A DNA stretch of 64,000 nucleotides, taken from assembly GCA_905221605.1 (NCBI GenBank), contig CAJNDS010002260.1, positions 357,001-421,000 on the forward strand. Direction: 5' to 3'. Source of the DNA: Symbiodinium natans (Eukaryota; Sar; Dinophyceae; Suessiales; Symbiodiniaceae). Shown here piece after piece: positions 12,278-22,780 of this stretch (position 1 is the stretch's first letter; each line of letters begins with the position of its first letter). The notes beneath the pieces were generated by a model that was not told the origin of the DNA, did no database searches, and was given only the letters and a program-made list of their open reading frames with translations. The position numbers were made by a program, and so were the translations under genes.

Positions 12278-12663
12278 ATTGTAGTGGTCGACAAGAAAGG
12301 CATGGGAACGTGGGCAAGTACCATGTTCCCATTGCGAAGGAAGCCCTATAGCCCTAAACCCTAAGCCCTATTGCCGCCGTGACTAGAATGCTTATGGTTT
12401 TCCTACCCAGAACTAGAAAAAACTCAAAAGCTAAAAACCTAAACCCTAAACTCTAAACCCTAAACCCCTAAATCCCAAACCCTAAACCCCAAACCCTAAA
12501 CCCGAAACCCCTACCCAGAACTCAAAAAGACTCATGAAGGAGAAGGATTTCGGTTCTCAGTGTCTCGGGGCACAGCCATCGGAAGGCCCGTTGTTGTGTA
12601 TTCCCGTAAGCCTGCGTGGTGGCAAACGGCCCAAACTCTCAGGAGGAGCCAGTTCGCTACGCT
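12278..12663 (+). CDS. Two candidate exons, unknown or propeller-like
   Basis: 12,278-12,315 follows TTCAG and reads IVVVDKKGMGTWA. 12,536-12,663 reads EGEGFRFSVSRGTAIGRPVV then VYSRKPAWWQTAQ. They are separated by CCCTAAA text (12,350-12,510). Confidence 0.35.
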
Positions 12664-12664
12664 C

Positions 12665-12840
12665 TAAACCCTAGACCCTAGACCCTAGACCCTAGACCCT
12701 AGACCCTAGACCCTAGACCCTAGACCCTAGACCCTAGACCCTAGACCCTAGACCCTAGACCCTAGACCCTAGACCCTAAACCCTAAACCCTACACCCTAA
12801 ACCCTAGACCCTAAACCCTAGACCCTAAACCCTAGGCCCT
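12665..12840 (-). repeat. CCCTAGA variant array
   Basis: About 16 units of CCCTAGA (TCTAGGG on the other strand), a homogenised one-base variant, passing into CCCTAAA at the right end. Confidence 0.95.
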
Positions 12841-12864
12841 AGAACCCACTGAAGTCTTCTTGCC

Positions 12865-13069
12865 ACGAGATGAAGGACTCCGTGTCCCACGTGGCTGCTG
12901 TGCCGGGCGACCCGCCGGTCGTGCCACCTCCTGAGTCGATCATGGGTCTCGAAGTTCTGTGTTGAGGGCGTTGAGTGTTTAGGGTTTAGGGTTTAGGGTT
13001 TAGGGTTGGGGTTTAGGGTTTAGGGTTTAGGGTTTAGGGTTTAGGGTTTTAGGGTTTAGGGTTTAGGGT

Positions 13070-13100
<31 letters not shown>

Positions 13101-13290
13101 TGAGGGTTTAAAGTGCATTAGTAAGCCGTAGCCGAACTGCCCAAGGGTTTTGTATCCGGAGGGTCTTGGGGCCTTCCGTCACGGAGCCTGTTCAGAAGCG
13201 GGCTTCGAGAGTCAGGTATGTCTGGGCCTGAGGGGTTTAGGGACATCGCGGGCCATCTTCACCGTGGCCAGAGCCAGCACATGCTAGAAA
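12865..13290 (+). CDS. Candidate exons around TTTAGGG text
   Basis: 13,131-13,215 reads AELPKGFVSGGSWGLPSRSL and ends TCAG|GTATGT, a strong donor. Neighbours at 12,870-12,955 (VSHVAAVPGDPPVVPPPES) and 13,240-13,300 (DIAGHLHRGQSQHMLEKLEL) are open too. The 12,970-13,110 stretch is TTTAGGG and TTGAGGG repeat. No family recognised. Confidence 0.35.
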
Positions 13291-13299
13291 AGCTGGAAC

Positions 13300-13735
13300 T
13301 TGACCCTAAACCCTAAACCCTAAACCCTAAACCCTAAACCCTAAACCCTAAACCCTAAACCCTAAACCTAAACCCTAAACCCCAAACCCCAAACCCCAAA
13401 CCCTAAACCCTAAAGCCTGAACCCTAAACCCTAAACCCTAAGATTTAGGCCCGACTCCTTCTACAAAGGCTCTGCGCCAGCGGTTGGACGGGAAACGTTG
13501 CGGCCTTGACTCGACGGGATTTTGGAGTTCAGAAGTTCAGCTCAGATTCCTGGGAAATTCCCTAACCCCTAACCCCTAACCCCTAACCCCTAACCCCTAA
13601 CCCCTAACCCCTAACCCCTAACCCCTAACCCCTAAACCCTAAACCCTAAACCCTGAACCCTGAACCCTGAACCCTAAACCCTAAACCCAAACCCGAAACC
13701 CGAAACCCGAAGCTCTAAACCCTAAACCCTACACC
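13300..13735 (-). repeat. CCCTAAA and CCCCTAA arrays flanking an island
   Basis: 13,300-13,440 is CCCTAAA with CCCCAAA. 13,560-13,630 holds about ten CCCCTAA units, then CCCTGAA and CCCGAAA. The island 13,443-13,558 is open as DLGPTPSTKALRQRLDGKRC. Confidence 0.9.
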
Positions 13736-15105
13736 CTAGGTTTCGGAGTCACCTGACGGCACCGCAGAGCATCGTAAGCGAAACCCTCATGAAAGAATCC
13801 CGAGCTCCCAACAAGCCTCTCAGAATTCAGGTTCGCACGGTTTAGGGTCCCTACTAAGGCGTGTTAGTAAACGGGGGAACATCCCAACTTGAAGTCCCTT
13901 GTGGTAAATCATAGTTTTTTGGTACCCGTACTCTAAACAGAAAGGAGTCTGCATCATAGAGGCACCCAAGAAGGGCCATAGTTTAAACCCAGACCCTCCG
14001 CACCTACGTATGCCCTAAACCCTAAACCAAACCCTAAAGCCTAACTCCAAACTTCAAACCATGCCTATCCCAGGTCTCAGCCATTACTGGCGACGACGTG
14101 AGGTGGTCGTACGCGCGGTGCTTAGGCGTGATTGCTTGAAAGCCCACGGGTTATAGTTGCAAGTTACGGTTCAGGGTTTAGGGTTTAAATGGCCCACTTG
14201 AAGATACTTGAAGGCTCATTGGTGGTTATTACCTTCGCGAAGGTTCCCGCACTTCTAACTACCCAAGAACTTTCAAGAACCCTACGCCCTAAACCCCCAC
14301 AAGCCCGAAACACTACACCCTAAACCCGAAGCCCTAAACCCTGCCTGGAACTTAGAACTGCCCAACCTAGGGGTTCAGGGATGGAGCCTCGCCCCACATC
14401 AAGCCCCCAAGCCCAGACCTGGAGCCAAGCGCGTGATGCCGTTGAGGGTTTAGGGCTTAGGGTTTAGGGTCTCGAGGGTTTAGGGTTTAGGGTTTAGGGT
14501 CTAGGGTTTAGGGCTTAGGGTTCAGGCTTTCGCATGAACTTAAGGAACAAAAGCACGGGCACCATCGTCTGGCGTCATCAGCTCCATGCCCTAAGGACGC
14601 GGGCGTCGGCGAGTGCGCTTTGCAGCGCGGTGGGGTCGGGACAGGTCCTGTTCACTTGCCCACTTGGGTTTAGTTTAGTAGCATTGCTGTCGATGACCAT
14701 GGAATGCTTGAGTTTCAAGTAGCGATAGAGTTAGCAGCCACGCACAGTGTTAAGGGCTCGTGATTTTCGAACAAATCGTTGTACAAGAGAGCAAGGGGTC
14801 TTGATCCTTTCCCAACTACTACAGGGGATTCCAGGTGTCAGGGCTTGGTTTCGGGATTTCGAGTTTGCACATGCCTCTGCTGTGAACCGTACACCTAAGC
14901 CCTTCTTTTGGTGCACCTTGCCCTTCATCGACAAGTGTACCTCGTGACCAGACGTCCGAAACGCAGGTACGCCCGCGTCGCGCATTCGACAGCGCACCAG
15001 CTCGCCTTCTTCGCGGGCGGTGGAAGTGCCAGGGCCCCATGCGGGGAGACGCGATTTGCGGTTTTGGGGTATGTTTGGGGTTATGTTTTTGGGTTTGGGA
15101 CCCCG
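13736..15105. other. Exon-like islands, no assembled gene
   Basis: Open stretches: 13,742-13,842 (FRSHLTAPQSIVSETLMKES), 14,073-14,140 (VSAITGDDVRWSYARCLGVI, after CCCAG) and 14,190-14,280 (MAHLKILEGSLVVITFAKVP). 14,530-15,060 is array-free and open on both strands, so its coding strand is undecided. 13,845-13,893 carries a family D right end. Confidence 0.3.
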
Positions 15106-15320
15106 TAGCCCCTAAGCCCTAAGCCCTAAGCCCTAAGCCCTAAGCCCTAAGCCCTAAGCCCGAAGCCCTAAGCCCTAAGCCCTAAGCCCTAAGCCCTAAG
15201 CCCTAAACCCTAAACCCTAAACCCTAAACCTAAACCTCTAAACCTCTAAAAACCCAAACACCGAAAACCCTAAAACCCTAAAACCCTAAAAACCTAAAAC
15301 CCTAAAACCCTAAATCATCT
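15106..15320 (-). repeat. CCCTAAG variant array
   Basis: About 14 CCCTAAG units, then CCCTAAA and CCCTAAAA/CCTAAAAC variants. Confidence 0.95.
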
Positions 15321-15343
15321 TTTTGTCCCCCCCCCCCACTGAT

Positions 15344-15399
15344 TGCGGCCCAGGCCACCAACCTGGCAGGCAAGGGCAAGCGCGTTGTGGGGGTGGGTA
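15344..15399 (+). CDS. Candidate exon abutting a family C element
   Basis: Open as LIAAQATNLAGKGKRVVG. The next bases, GGGTA|CTTGG, are the start of the family C element at 15,400, so its TA duplication plus the preceding G forms a GTACTTGG donor. Confidence 0.4.
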
Positions 15400-15567
15400 C
15401 TTGGAGGCTCCTGCTAGCCCTACTTAGAGGTTTAGGGTTTAGGGTTTAGGGGTACTTATAACCCACTTACAACTGTAGTTATAGCCCATGTATAAGCCCC
15501 TTAAGTAGCCTAACCCGCTTATAATTGGGTTATAAGTACACTAAAAATTGGGTTGCTAAGTACCAAG
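15400..15567. mobile_element. Family C element carrying a TTTAGGG insert, possible intron
   Basis: Left end CTTGGAGGCTCCTG and right end CTAAGTACCAAG, flanked by TA on both sides. A short TTTAGGG tract is embedded at 15,427-15,449. Read with the preceding G it starts GT and ends AG. Confidence 0.65.
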
Positions 15568-15627
15568 TATGCGTATGGGTCCCTATGCCCGGAAGCCCTA
15601 GCACCCCAAGCTCTGGAACCCTACACC

Positions 15628-15760
15628 TTGGCATGTTCCCCCTAGGGTTTAGGGTTTAGGGTTTAGGGTTAGGGTTCAGGGTTTAGCAGTCCTTACAGGG
15701 ACTGTAGCACCCCCGGTTGTAATCCCTATTAAGGACGGTTAGTGGGGGGGAACATCCCAA
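15628..15760. mobile_element. Family D element carrying a TTTAGGG insert
   Basis: Starts TTGGCATGTTCCCCCTAG and ends GGGGGAACATCCCAA. About four TTTAGGG units lie at 15,640-15,688, inside the left arm. Confidence 0.8.
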
Positions 15761-16737
15761 CCTCCACCCTACATGCTTCTTCTCTCCAAGCACCATACTC
15801 TGATGCTGCCACTGCGAGGATGGGGCCTGAGGGGCAGTCTTGAAGGTTAATGGGTAGATGCAAGTACAGATACATGCGTGTGCAATTTCCTCAGGCTTAT
15901 ATCCTGTGTTAGTTGCACTTGCCCGAAGCCCAAAACCCTGAACCCTAAACCCTAAACCCTAAACCCTGAACCCTGAACCCTGAACCCAAAACCCTACCCA
16001 AAAACAGCCGGAGCTCCGTGAAGGTGTCGACGTGGCGAGCGGTGAGCTTCGCCGCCACCTGAGTTTAGGGCTTAGGGCTTCGGGTTTAGGGTTTAGAGTT
16101 TAGGGCTACATAGAGCTTGGGGGCTCTTTGACGCTTTTTAATATGATTGTATGTATGTTTTTTTTTTTTTTGTTTTTTTTTTTTGGTTTTTTTTTTTTTT
16201 TTTTTTTTTGGGGGGGGGGGGGTAGGGTTTAAGCCTTCGGCCCAAACACTAAGAAATCTGGATGGCGACCGTTGGTGAACACTACGACTTCTTGACCGGC
16301 TTGCAGCACGCAGAATTCGTCTAGACGCCAGGTTTAGGGTTTAGGGTTTAGGAATTAGGGTTCAGGGTTTAGGTTGTTACAGGTCACCTGGACACAAGGA
16401 CTATCTATGAAAGCAGGTTAGGGTAAGCAATAATTTTTCATCAACCTCCAGATTCCCATTTTGCCAGAAGCCAGGAGCCCGAAATGCCGAATAATCATCC
16501 CCTCAAATTCGAGAACTGTAGCCACTGCAGCTCAACAGTATGGTCGACTTTCTCGGCACTTGCAACCCAAGTTTTGCGTCTACTTGCTGTTCTACTTGGT
16601 CCGTTGTCAAAATCATGGTCCTTTTTTGCGTATCCTGTATTAGGGGCCGCCTTATACTAGCAACCCCACAAGGGAGCCATTAAGGGACCAACATATAGAT
16701 AGAGAAGTGTGCATTCGAAGTTTAGGGTTTGGGCCCA
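15761..16737. other. Mixed stretch with homopolymer tract and one small exon candidate
   Basis: 16,010-16,064 reads QPELREGVDVASGELRRHL. 16,154-16,223 is poly-T with a G12 end. 16,262-16,324 is a 20-codon ATG-to-TAG stretch (MATVGEHYDFLTGLQHAEFV). 16,370-16,720 has no convincing reading. Confidence 0.35.
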
Positions 16738-16870
16738 CCTAAACCCTAAGCCCTAAGCCCTAAGCCCTAAGCCCTAAGCCCTAAGCCCTAAACCCTAAAC
16801 CCTAAACCCTAAACCCTAAACCCTAACCCCCAACCCCTAACCCCTAACCCCTAAACCTTAAACCCCAAAC
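16738..16870 (-). repeat. CCCTAAG/CCCTAAA/CCCCTAA array
   Basis: Three homogenised variants follow one another in blocks of four to six units, rather than being intermixed. Confidence 0.9.
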
Positions 16871-17128
16871 CTGAAAGTGAGTGTTCACAGGTTTGAAGGT
16901 CTAGCGAGCTATGGGACCCTCTCGGGGTCGGAGCTTTGGGTTGAACATTGTCAGGGCTTTAGGTGTCTAGGTGTCTAGGGGTTTAGGGTTTAGGGTTTAG
17001 GATTTAGGGTTTAGGGGTAGGGGCTTAGGGCGGAGGGGCTGAGGGTCCAGGAGGTTTTTTGGGTGTTTTGCGGTTTCGGCTTCAGGGCTTGGAATTTGGT
17101 GGGGGGGTTTAGGGGTTCGTAGAACTCG

Positions 17129-17755
17129 GCAAGGCTACTGCGTGGACACGGGCGTTGGTGCAGCTCGCAACTCAGCGCTGTCGAGCCCTTGCAGAAAGGT
17201 AAACCCCAAGCCCTAACTTAAGGGATATGATCTTGTTGATGGTTCCGCCAGCTGGTGAAATAAGTCTCACCCCCCCGCCCCCCGCCCCCACCCTGTCTTC
17301 GAGGCTGGGGGGTAGCTCGTAGTAAACCCCCTCAACCCCTGAACCCCTGAACCCCTCAACCCCTCAACCCCTCAACCCCTGAACCCTGAACCCTGAAACC
17401 CTGAAACCCCTAGAGCCGCTTCTCCAGAGAATCCGTGAGGTATGGAGCCTTTGTGCCTTTGGTGATCCGCCGCGCGTGCTGTGCGGTGGAAGCTGGACGA
17501 GGCTGCCTCTGTCTTGCTTAACGCAGTTTAGGGTTTGAGGGTTTTGGGGTTTTTAGGGTTTCGGGTTTGGGGTTTTAGGGTTTGAGGGTTTGAGGGTTTG
17601 GGGGTTTGAGGGTTTTAGGGTTTTCAGGGTTTTAGGGTTGGGGCTAGCTAGCAGGATACTGGCTTTCCCCTTTGAGTGGCAATCCATCGCCTATCATGGC
17701 TTTGTCTTGCCAGGAGCCGAGCCGGGAGCAGGTTTGATGGCCTGGATGAAGGTTT
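17129..17755 (+). CDS. Candidate exons, unknown protein
   Basis: 17,129-17,199 reads ELGKATAWTRALVQLATQRC, clearly helical, and ends AAAG|GTAAAC. 17,404-17,520 is open as LEPLLQRIREVWSLCAFGDP. 17,652-17,755 is open as RILAFPFEWQSIAYHGFVLP. Degenerate CCCTGAA and TTTAGGG repeats separate them. Membership of one gene is not shown. Confidence 0.3.
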
Positions 17756-17960
17756 ACCCTAAACCCTGAACCCTAAACCCTAAACACTAAACCCTAAACC
17801 CTAAACCCTAAACACTAAACCCTAAACCCCAAACCCTCAACCCTAAACCCTAAAGTGCAGGAATATGACCATTCCCTACGCCGCAGGCTTCCCTCTGAAG
17901 ATTGCAACATCTTTCCTGCACTCGGCATTTTGCTGCATGGGGGCAGACCTTGCGACCATA

Positions 17961-18100
17961 CTTGGAGGTTCATGGTACTTATTTACCAATTATAACTGTA
18001 CCTATAACTGTACTGATAACCATATTCGGGCACTTAAGGTGCTTATAAGTGGGTTCTAAGTACAGTTATAACTGGTTAATAAGTGCCATGAACCTCCAAG
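17961..18100. mobile_element. Family C element
   Basis: Starts CTTGGAGGTTCATGGTACTT and ends AAGTGCCATGAACCTCCAAG, 20-bp near-perfect inverted repeats, TA on both sides. It separates an open stretch at 17,865-17,958 from another at 18,101-18,300 (YDNRNTGPEVGSAQHLRPCY onward, ending TAA 18,298-18,300). Confidence 0.9.
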
Positions 18101-18655
18101 TACTCTATGACAACAGAAATACGGGCCCAGAGGTTGGATCAGCCCAGCACCTGCGCCCTTGCTATAGTCGGTGCTTCAAACTACGGACCCCTCTCAACAA
18201 CTTCTGGGGCTCGAATATGACGGGCACCATCTCATCCCTGGCCCAACCCCTAGGTTTCGGCCGGAAAAGAAAGCGGGGTTGGGCCGGAAGTGGTGCCTAA
18301 GCCGTATGCCGTAAGGGTGCATGAGGTGCCACACACCGCCGATTCGGAGCTATGTTAAGCCTCCGCCTCATGCTCCGTGTACTTTACCCCAGCTGTACAT
18401 GGGCCGAAGAGGTAGCATGTACGTATGTACATATGTAGCATGCTGTATGCAGCATGTCCACAAGTATGCAGTATGTAGTACGTAGTATGATGTATGTATG
18501 CATGCATAACCCTAAACCCTAAACTTGCCCAAAGCCCACAATTTTGAAATCGCTCTTCCATCGCATACGGCGCGCCTTGAACCTGCAAAGCCAGGCTTTT
18601 CAGGATGTTTGGGGTAGTTGGCTAAAGCCCTGAAATCCTGAGCTTGAGTCCAAGG
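18101..18655. other. Possible terminal exon and ATGTATG repeat
   Basis: 18,101-18,300 is open and ends basic (GFGRKRKRGWAGSGA, stop). 18,410-18,515 is rich in ATGTATG/GCATGC palindromes. 18,525-18,605 reads NLPKAHNFEIALPSHTARLE. Confidence 0.3.
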
Positions 18656-19280
18656 GTTCAGGGTTTAGGGTTTAGGGTTTAGGGTTTAGGGTTTAGGGTT
18701 CAGGGTTAGGGTTGAGGGTTTAGGGTTTAGGGTTTAGGGTTTAGGGTTCAGGGTTTAGGGTTTAGGGGTTTAGGGTTCAGGGTTAGGGTTGAGGGTTGAG
18801 GGGCCCAAAAAACCCCAGAAGTCGGGGTTGCCTTAACTTACACAAGGGGCCCTCAGAACCCCAAACCCCAACATCCTAAGCATCGCAACCCTCAACCCCC
18901 AAACCCCAACCAACCCAAAGGCCAGTCAGTCGTGGCTGTGGAGCCATTGTGTTTTTGGTTGGGGGTTTAGGGTTTAGGATTTAGGGTCTAGGGTTTAGGG
19001 TTTAGGGTTTAGGGTTTGGGGTCTAGGGTTTAGGGTTTAGGGTTGTGAGCTCCAAAAACTTCTCTGCCTGCTAGGCCGGAGCATCAGGCGCAAGTCGCAG
19101 GCGCCCAAGGGCCAAAGGGCACCTAAACCCTAGACCCCAAACCACAAACCCTAGACCCTAGACCCTAGACCCTAGCCCCTAAACCCTAGACGCTAAACCC
19201 TAAACCCTAAACCCTAAACCCTAAACCCTAAACCCTAAACCCTAAACCCTAAACCCTAAACCCTAAACCCTAAACCCCAA
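18656..19280. repeat. TTTAGGG and CCCTAAA tracts around small islands
   Basis: Sense tracts lie at 18,656-18,800 and 18,960-19,050 and a reverse tract at 19,120-19,280 with CCCTAGA variants. The island 19,044-19,122 reads ELQKLLCLLGRSIRRKSQAP, a basic helix. Confidence 0.8.
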
Positions 19281-20389
19281 ACCCTAGACGTGCCTTAAGG
19301 AGGTTATCATCGGTTCCAAGAGCCCCTACTTCTGGTCCCCTCGCATGACTGCTTGCCGTTTCGGGGGCATGCAGAGCTTATGATGGCCTGAATCGCCGGG
19401 AGCCCCAAAACCCCAAAACTCCCCTTTCTGCCAACACCCAAACCCTAAGCCCCTAAACCACTAAACCACTAAACCACTAAACCCCTAGACCCATAAACCC
19501 CTTAAACCTTCAACCCCAACCCAGAACCCAACTCCCAAGCCTTACAGGAAACGCTCCGAAGCGCCCGCAATCTTTGCACGCCCCTGCCACAAAATAGAGC
19601 ATAGAAAAATCCCCATGTCGCCCCTTATAAGGAAGAGTCCAGAGAAGAATCCCCATGTCGCCCCTTATAAGGAAGAGTCTTGCTTTAACTGTTTCTTGGG
19701 GGAGTCGTTCTTAAGCAAATAGTAGTAGGCCCTTGAACCCGAAAACCTAGACCCTAAACCCTAAACCCCAAACCCCAAACCCGAAACCCTAAACCCTAAA
19801 CCCTAAACCCCAAACCCTAAACCCTGAGCTTAGGGCTCAAATTTGGCGCAGAAGCCTCGGGACGTGCTTGTGCAACTTTGGCAGGCTTCGACGCGCTGTG
19901 GGGAGCCTTAGGATGGGATCCCAAAACTCCTGAACCCTAAACCCTGAAACCCTTTAGGGTTTAGGGTTTAGGGTTTAGGGTTTAGGGTTTAGGGTTTAGG
20001 GTTACGGGGTTTAAAGGGTCCCTAGAACCTGAACCTGAACCCTGAACCCCAAGCCTTAGGCCATTTCGCGTTTAGGGGGTGTACAGGGTCCCTAAGATCC
20101 CAACCTGAGCCCTAAACCCTGCGACAACCTGCACGGTTTAGGGTTTAGGGTTTAGGGTTTCGGGTTTGGGGTCCCTAAACCTCAACCCTCAAGCCCTTGA
20201 CAGCCTGTGTAGGCTTGAGGACTCTCAACCCTGAACCCTGAACCCTTTTCCCTGAACTCTAAAGCCTAAACCCTAAATCCTAAGCAACCTTTGATGGTTG
20301 GCTAGCGCTTGCTTGGGCTTTCCAAGATGGCGAGCCGGATGACTGACCATGTCAACTTCCTGGGTTTTTGGAAGGAAGGGTTTCGGCCT
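19281..20389. other. Islands, a 40-bp tandem duplication and short tracts
   Basis: 19,287-19,382 is open to a stop (TCLKEVIIGSKSPYFWSPRM). A 40-bp unit beginning CCCCATGTCGCCCCTTATAA occurs at 19,611 and 19,651. 19,836-19,920 reads ELRAQIWRRSLGTCLCNFGR. TTTAGGG tracts lie at 19,955-20,010 and 20,130-20,170. Confidence 0.4.
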
Positions 20390-20478
20390 AAACCCTAAAC
20401 CCTAAACCCTAAACCTAAACCCTAAACCCTAAACCCTAAACCCCTAAACCCTAAACCCTCAACCCTAAGCCCTAAACC

Positions 20479-20510
<32 letters not shown>

Positions 20511-20766
20511 ACCCTAAACCCTAAACCCTAAAGCCTCAACCCTAAACCCTAAACCCTAAACCCTAAACCCTAAGCCCTAAACCCTAAACCCTAAACCCTC
20601 AACCCTAAACCCTCAACCCTGAACCCTCAACCCTCGACCCTCAACCCTCAACCCTAAACCCTAGACCCTCGACCCTCGACCCTCAACCCTCATTCCTCAA
20701 CCCTAAACCCTAAACCCTAAACCCTAAAGCCCTAAAGCCCTAAAGCCCTAAACCCTAAAGCCCCAG
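20390..20766 (-). repeat. CCCTAAA/CCCTCAA array
   Basis: About 375 bp in which CCCTAAA blocks alternate with CCCTCAA and CCCTCGA blocks, ending in an octamer-like CCCTAAAG run. Confidence 0.95.
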
Positions 20767-20918
20767 GTCGGGCGAGAAGCTGTTCGCCTTGGATCCCGGC
20801 GTTGGGAGATACGCCGGAGCCCTAAAATCGTTTGGGGTTTAGGGTTTAGGGTTTAGGGTTTCGGGCTGGGCGCTGGAAGTTTCGGCTTTTTGACCCGGCG
20901 ACGGGGGGCGGTTCAGGT
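20767..20918 (+). CDS. Two micro-exons, beta-propeller-like
   Basis: 20,767-20,836, after CCCCAG, reads SGEKLFALDPGVGRYAGALK. 20,862-20,918 reads RWKFRLFDPATGGGS. Both carry the L-x-D-P-x-x-G turn typical of PQQ-like blades and are separated by TTTAGGG repeat. Confidence 0.4.
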
Positions 20919-21119
20919 TTAAATTTAAGGTTTAGGGTTTAGGGTTTTAGGGTTTTAGGGCTGTAGGGTTTTAGGGTTTTAGGGATTTAGGGTTAGGGCT
21001 TTTAGTGTGAGTTGACGTTGTCACTGCAAGTGATACACTCTGAAGTAACTGCCGTCTAGGACCTGTGCTACTACACTGACCCTCCTGAGCGTTGCAAGCT
21101 TGCTGGTAACCCTACATGC

Positions 21120-21960
21120 TGAACCCTAACCCCGAACCCCAAACCCCAAACCCCAAAATCCAAAACCCCAAATCCAAAACCCCAAGCCCCAAACCCTAAA
21201 CCCAAACCCCAAACCCTAAACCCTAAACCCTAAACCCTAAACCCTAAACCCTAAACCCTAAGCCCGAACCCTAAACCCTAAACCCTAAACCCTCTCCCTA
21301 CGCCCGTTCCGATGGACCCGCAGCTCCCATGCAGATCGTTTCGGCTGCCTTGCGAGATGGAGGTCCCCCGCGCGCTCGCTGCTGCAGACTGCGCGAGAGT
21401 TGGGGTTCAGGGTTCAGGGTTCAGGGTTTAGGGTTTAGGGTTTAGGATTCAACCGCACATGCCCCAAATAGGGGTTGGTGAGAATCATGAGCACTTGTTT
21501 GGTCCCTAGGATTGAACAGCTGAGAAGCTCTCTTGACTTAGTAAGTCTACTTACTATATCCTAGAAACCCCAGTATAATCCACAAATAACCCACCTTAAA
21601 CTAACCCGACATACGAGGTGAAACGGACTTCCAAGTAGGCCCAATTGCTCTTGAAAGGGTCGGGTTGGGATGCTTCCCCTTTTCCTAACTGTCCTTAGTA
21701 GGGATTATAGTACCACCGAGTATAGTCCCTATTAAGGAGTGTTAGTCTAAGTGGGAACATCCCAACCCTAAACCCTAAACCCTAAACCCTAAACCCTAAA
21801 CCCTAAACCCTAAACCCTAAACCCTAAACCCTAAACCCTAAACCCTAAACCCTAAACCCTAAACCCTAAACCCTAAACCCTCAACCCTCAACCCTCAACC
21901 CTAAACCCTCAACCCTAAACCCTAAACCCTAAACCCTACACCCCAAACCCTAAGCTCCAA
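21120..21960 (-). repeat. CCCTAAA arrays flanking a family D element
   Basis: 21,120-21,300 passes from CCCCAAA/CCCAAAT variants to CCCTAAA. 21,766-21,960 holds about 25 units. The island 21,300-21,410 is open in all forward frames and could be exonic. Confidence 0.9.
21665..21765. mobile_element. Family D element
   Basis: TTGGGATGCTTCCCCTTTTC at the left, GTGGGAACATCCCAA at the right, with the conserved GTCCTTAGTAGGGATTATAG core. A CCCTAAA array starts directly at its right end. Confidence 0.9.
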
Positions 21961-21974
21961 GCTTCGGGCTTTGT

Positions 21975-22604
21975 TAGGGGCGCCTACCACGCGCCAGGGA
22001 CGGCCTACTGCAGCGGGGAGAACGGAATGGCCGCGGCCTGAGTGCCGCCCCGTCTTGGGGTTTAGGGTTTAGGATTTCGGATTTCGGGTTTAGGGTTTAG
22101 GGTTTGGGGTTTAGAAGGGCACCCAGCCGCCACGCCAGTGTTCATGGTGCGCCCCAAAGTGACCCACAGGATTGATTCATTGATGGTAGAAGTGGTGCAT
22201 CGAGTCATAGATGCTGGCTGTGTCCGGGTTTCAAAAGCCCCTCGCCCCTTGAATGAGACAGCGCAATCCAAACCCTAACCTGCAAAGAAGCTGCACCCTA
22301 GTGCAAAAAAACGCTCAACCCTAAACTCAAAAAAGCAACCCCCAAAAGCCGAGAACCCACTCTGAGAGACCTCAAAGATCTGAGATTTATCAGTTTCGGC
22401 TCAAAGCGTGTTGGGCCTGACGATCCCAAAGTCAGCAAGACGCCGGGCTGTGCTTTGGGATGTATGTTCTTTCGATTTTTCCGATCGCTTTTCTGTTGTT
22501 GTTGAACTAATAGTATTGAAAATGTATTATGATTCAACTATGATGATTAGGGGGCCTGTATGCGCGCAGGTATATTATGTAAAATTAATGTAGTTATGTG
22601 TAAG
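21975..22604 (+). other. Exon-like islands before gene X copy 1
   Basis: 21,975-22,040 reads RGAYHAPGTAYCSGENGMAA to a stop. 22,113-22,276 is open for about 53 codons on the plus strand (VFMVRPKVTHRIDSLMVEVV). 22,400-22,595 is open but unrecognised. 22,060-22,110 is TTTAGGG repeat. Confidence 0.35.
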
Positions 22605-22745
22605 CCCTAAACCCTAAACCCTAAACCCTAAACCCTAAACCCTAAACCCTAAACCCTAAACCCTAAACCCTAAACCCTAAACCCTAAACCCTAAACCCTA
22701 AACCCTAAACCCTAAACCCTAAACCCTAAACCCTGAACCCTAACT
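22605..22745 (-). repeat. CCCTAAA array, about 19 units
   Basis: Near-perfect heptamers ending 36 bp before the first exon of gene X copy 1. Confidence 0.97.
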
Positions 22746-22780
22746 TCATGGAGGGCGGGGGAGAACGAACGACCCCGAGG

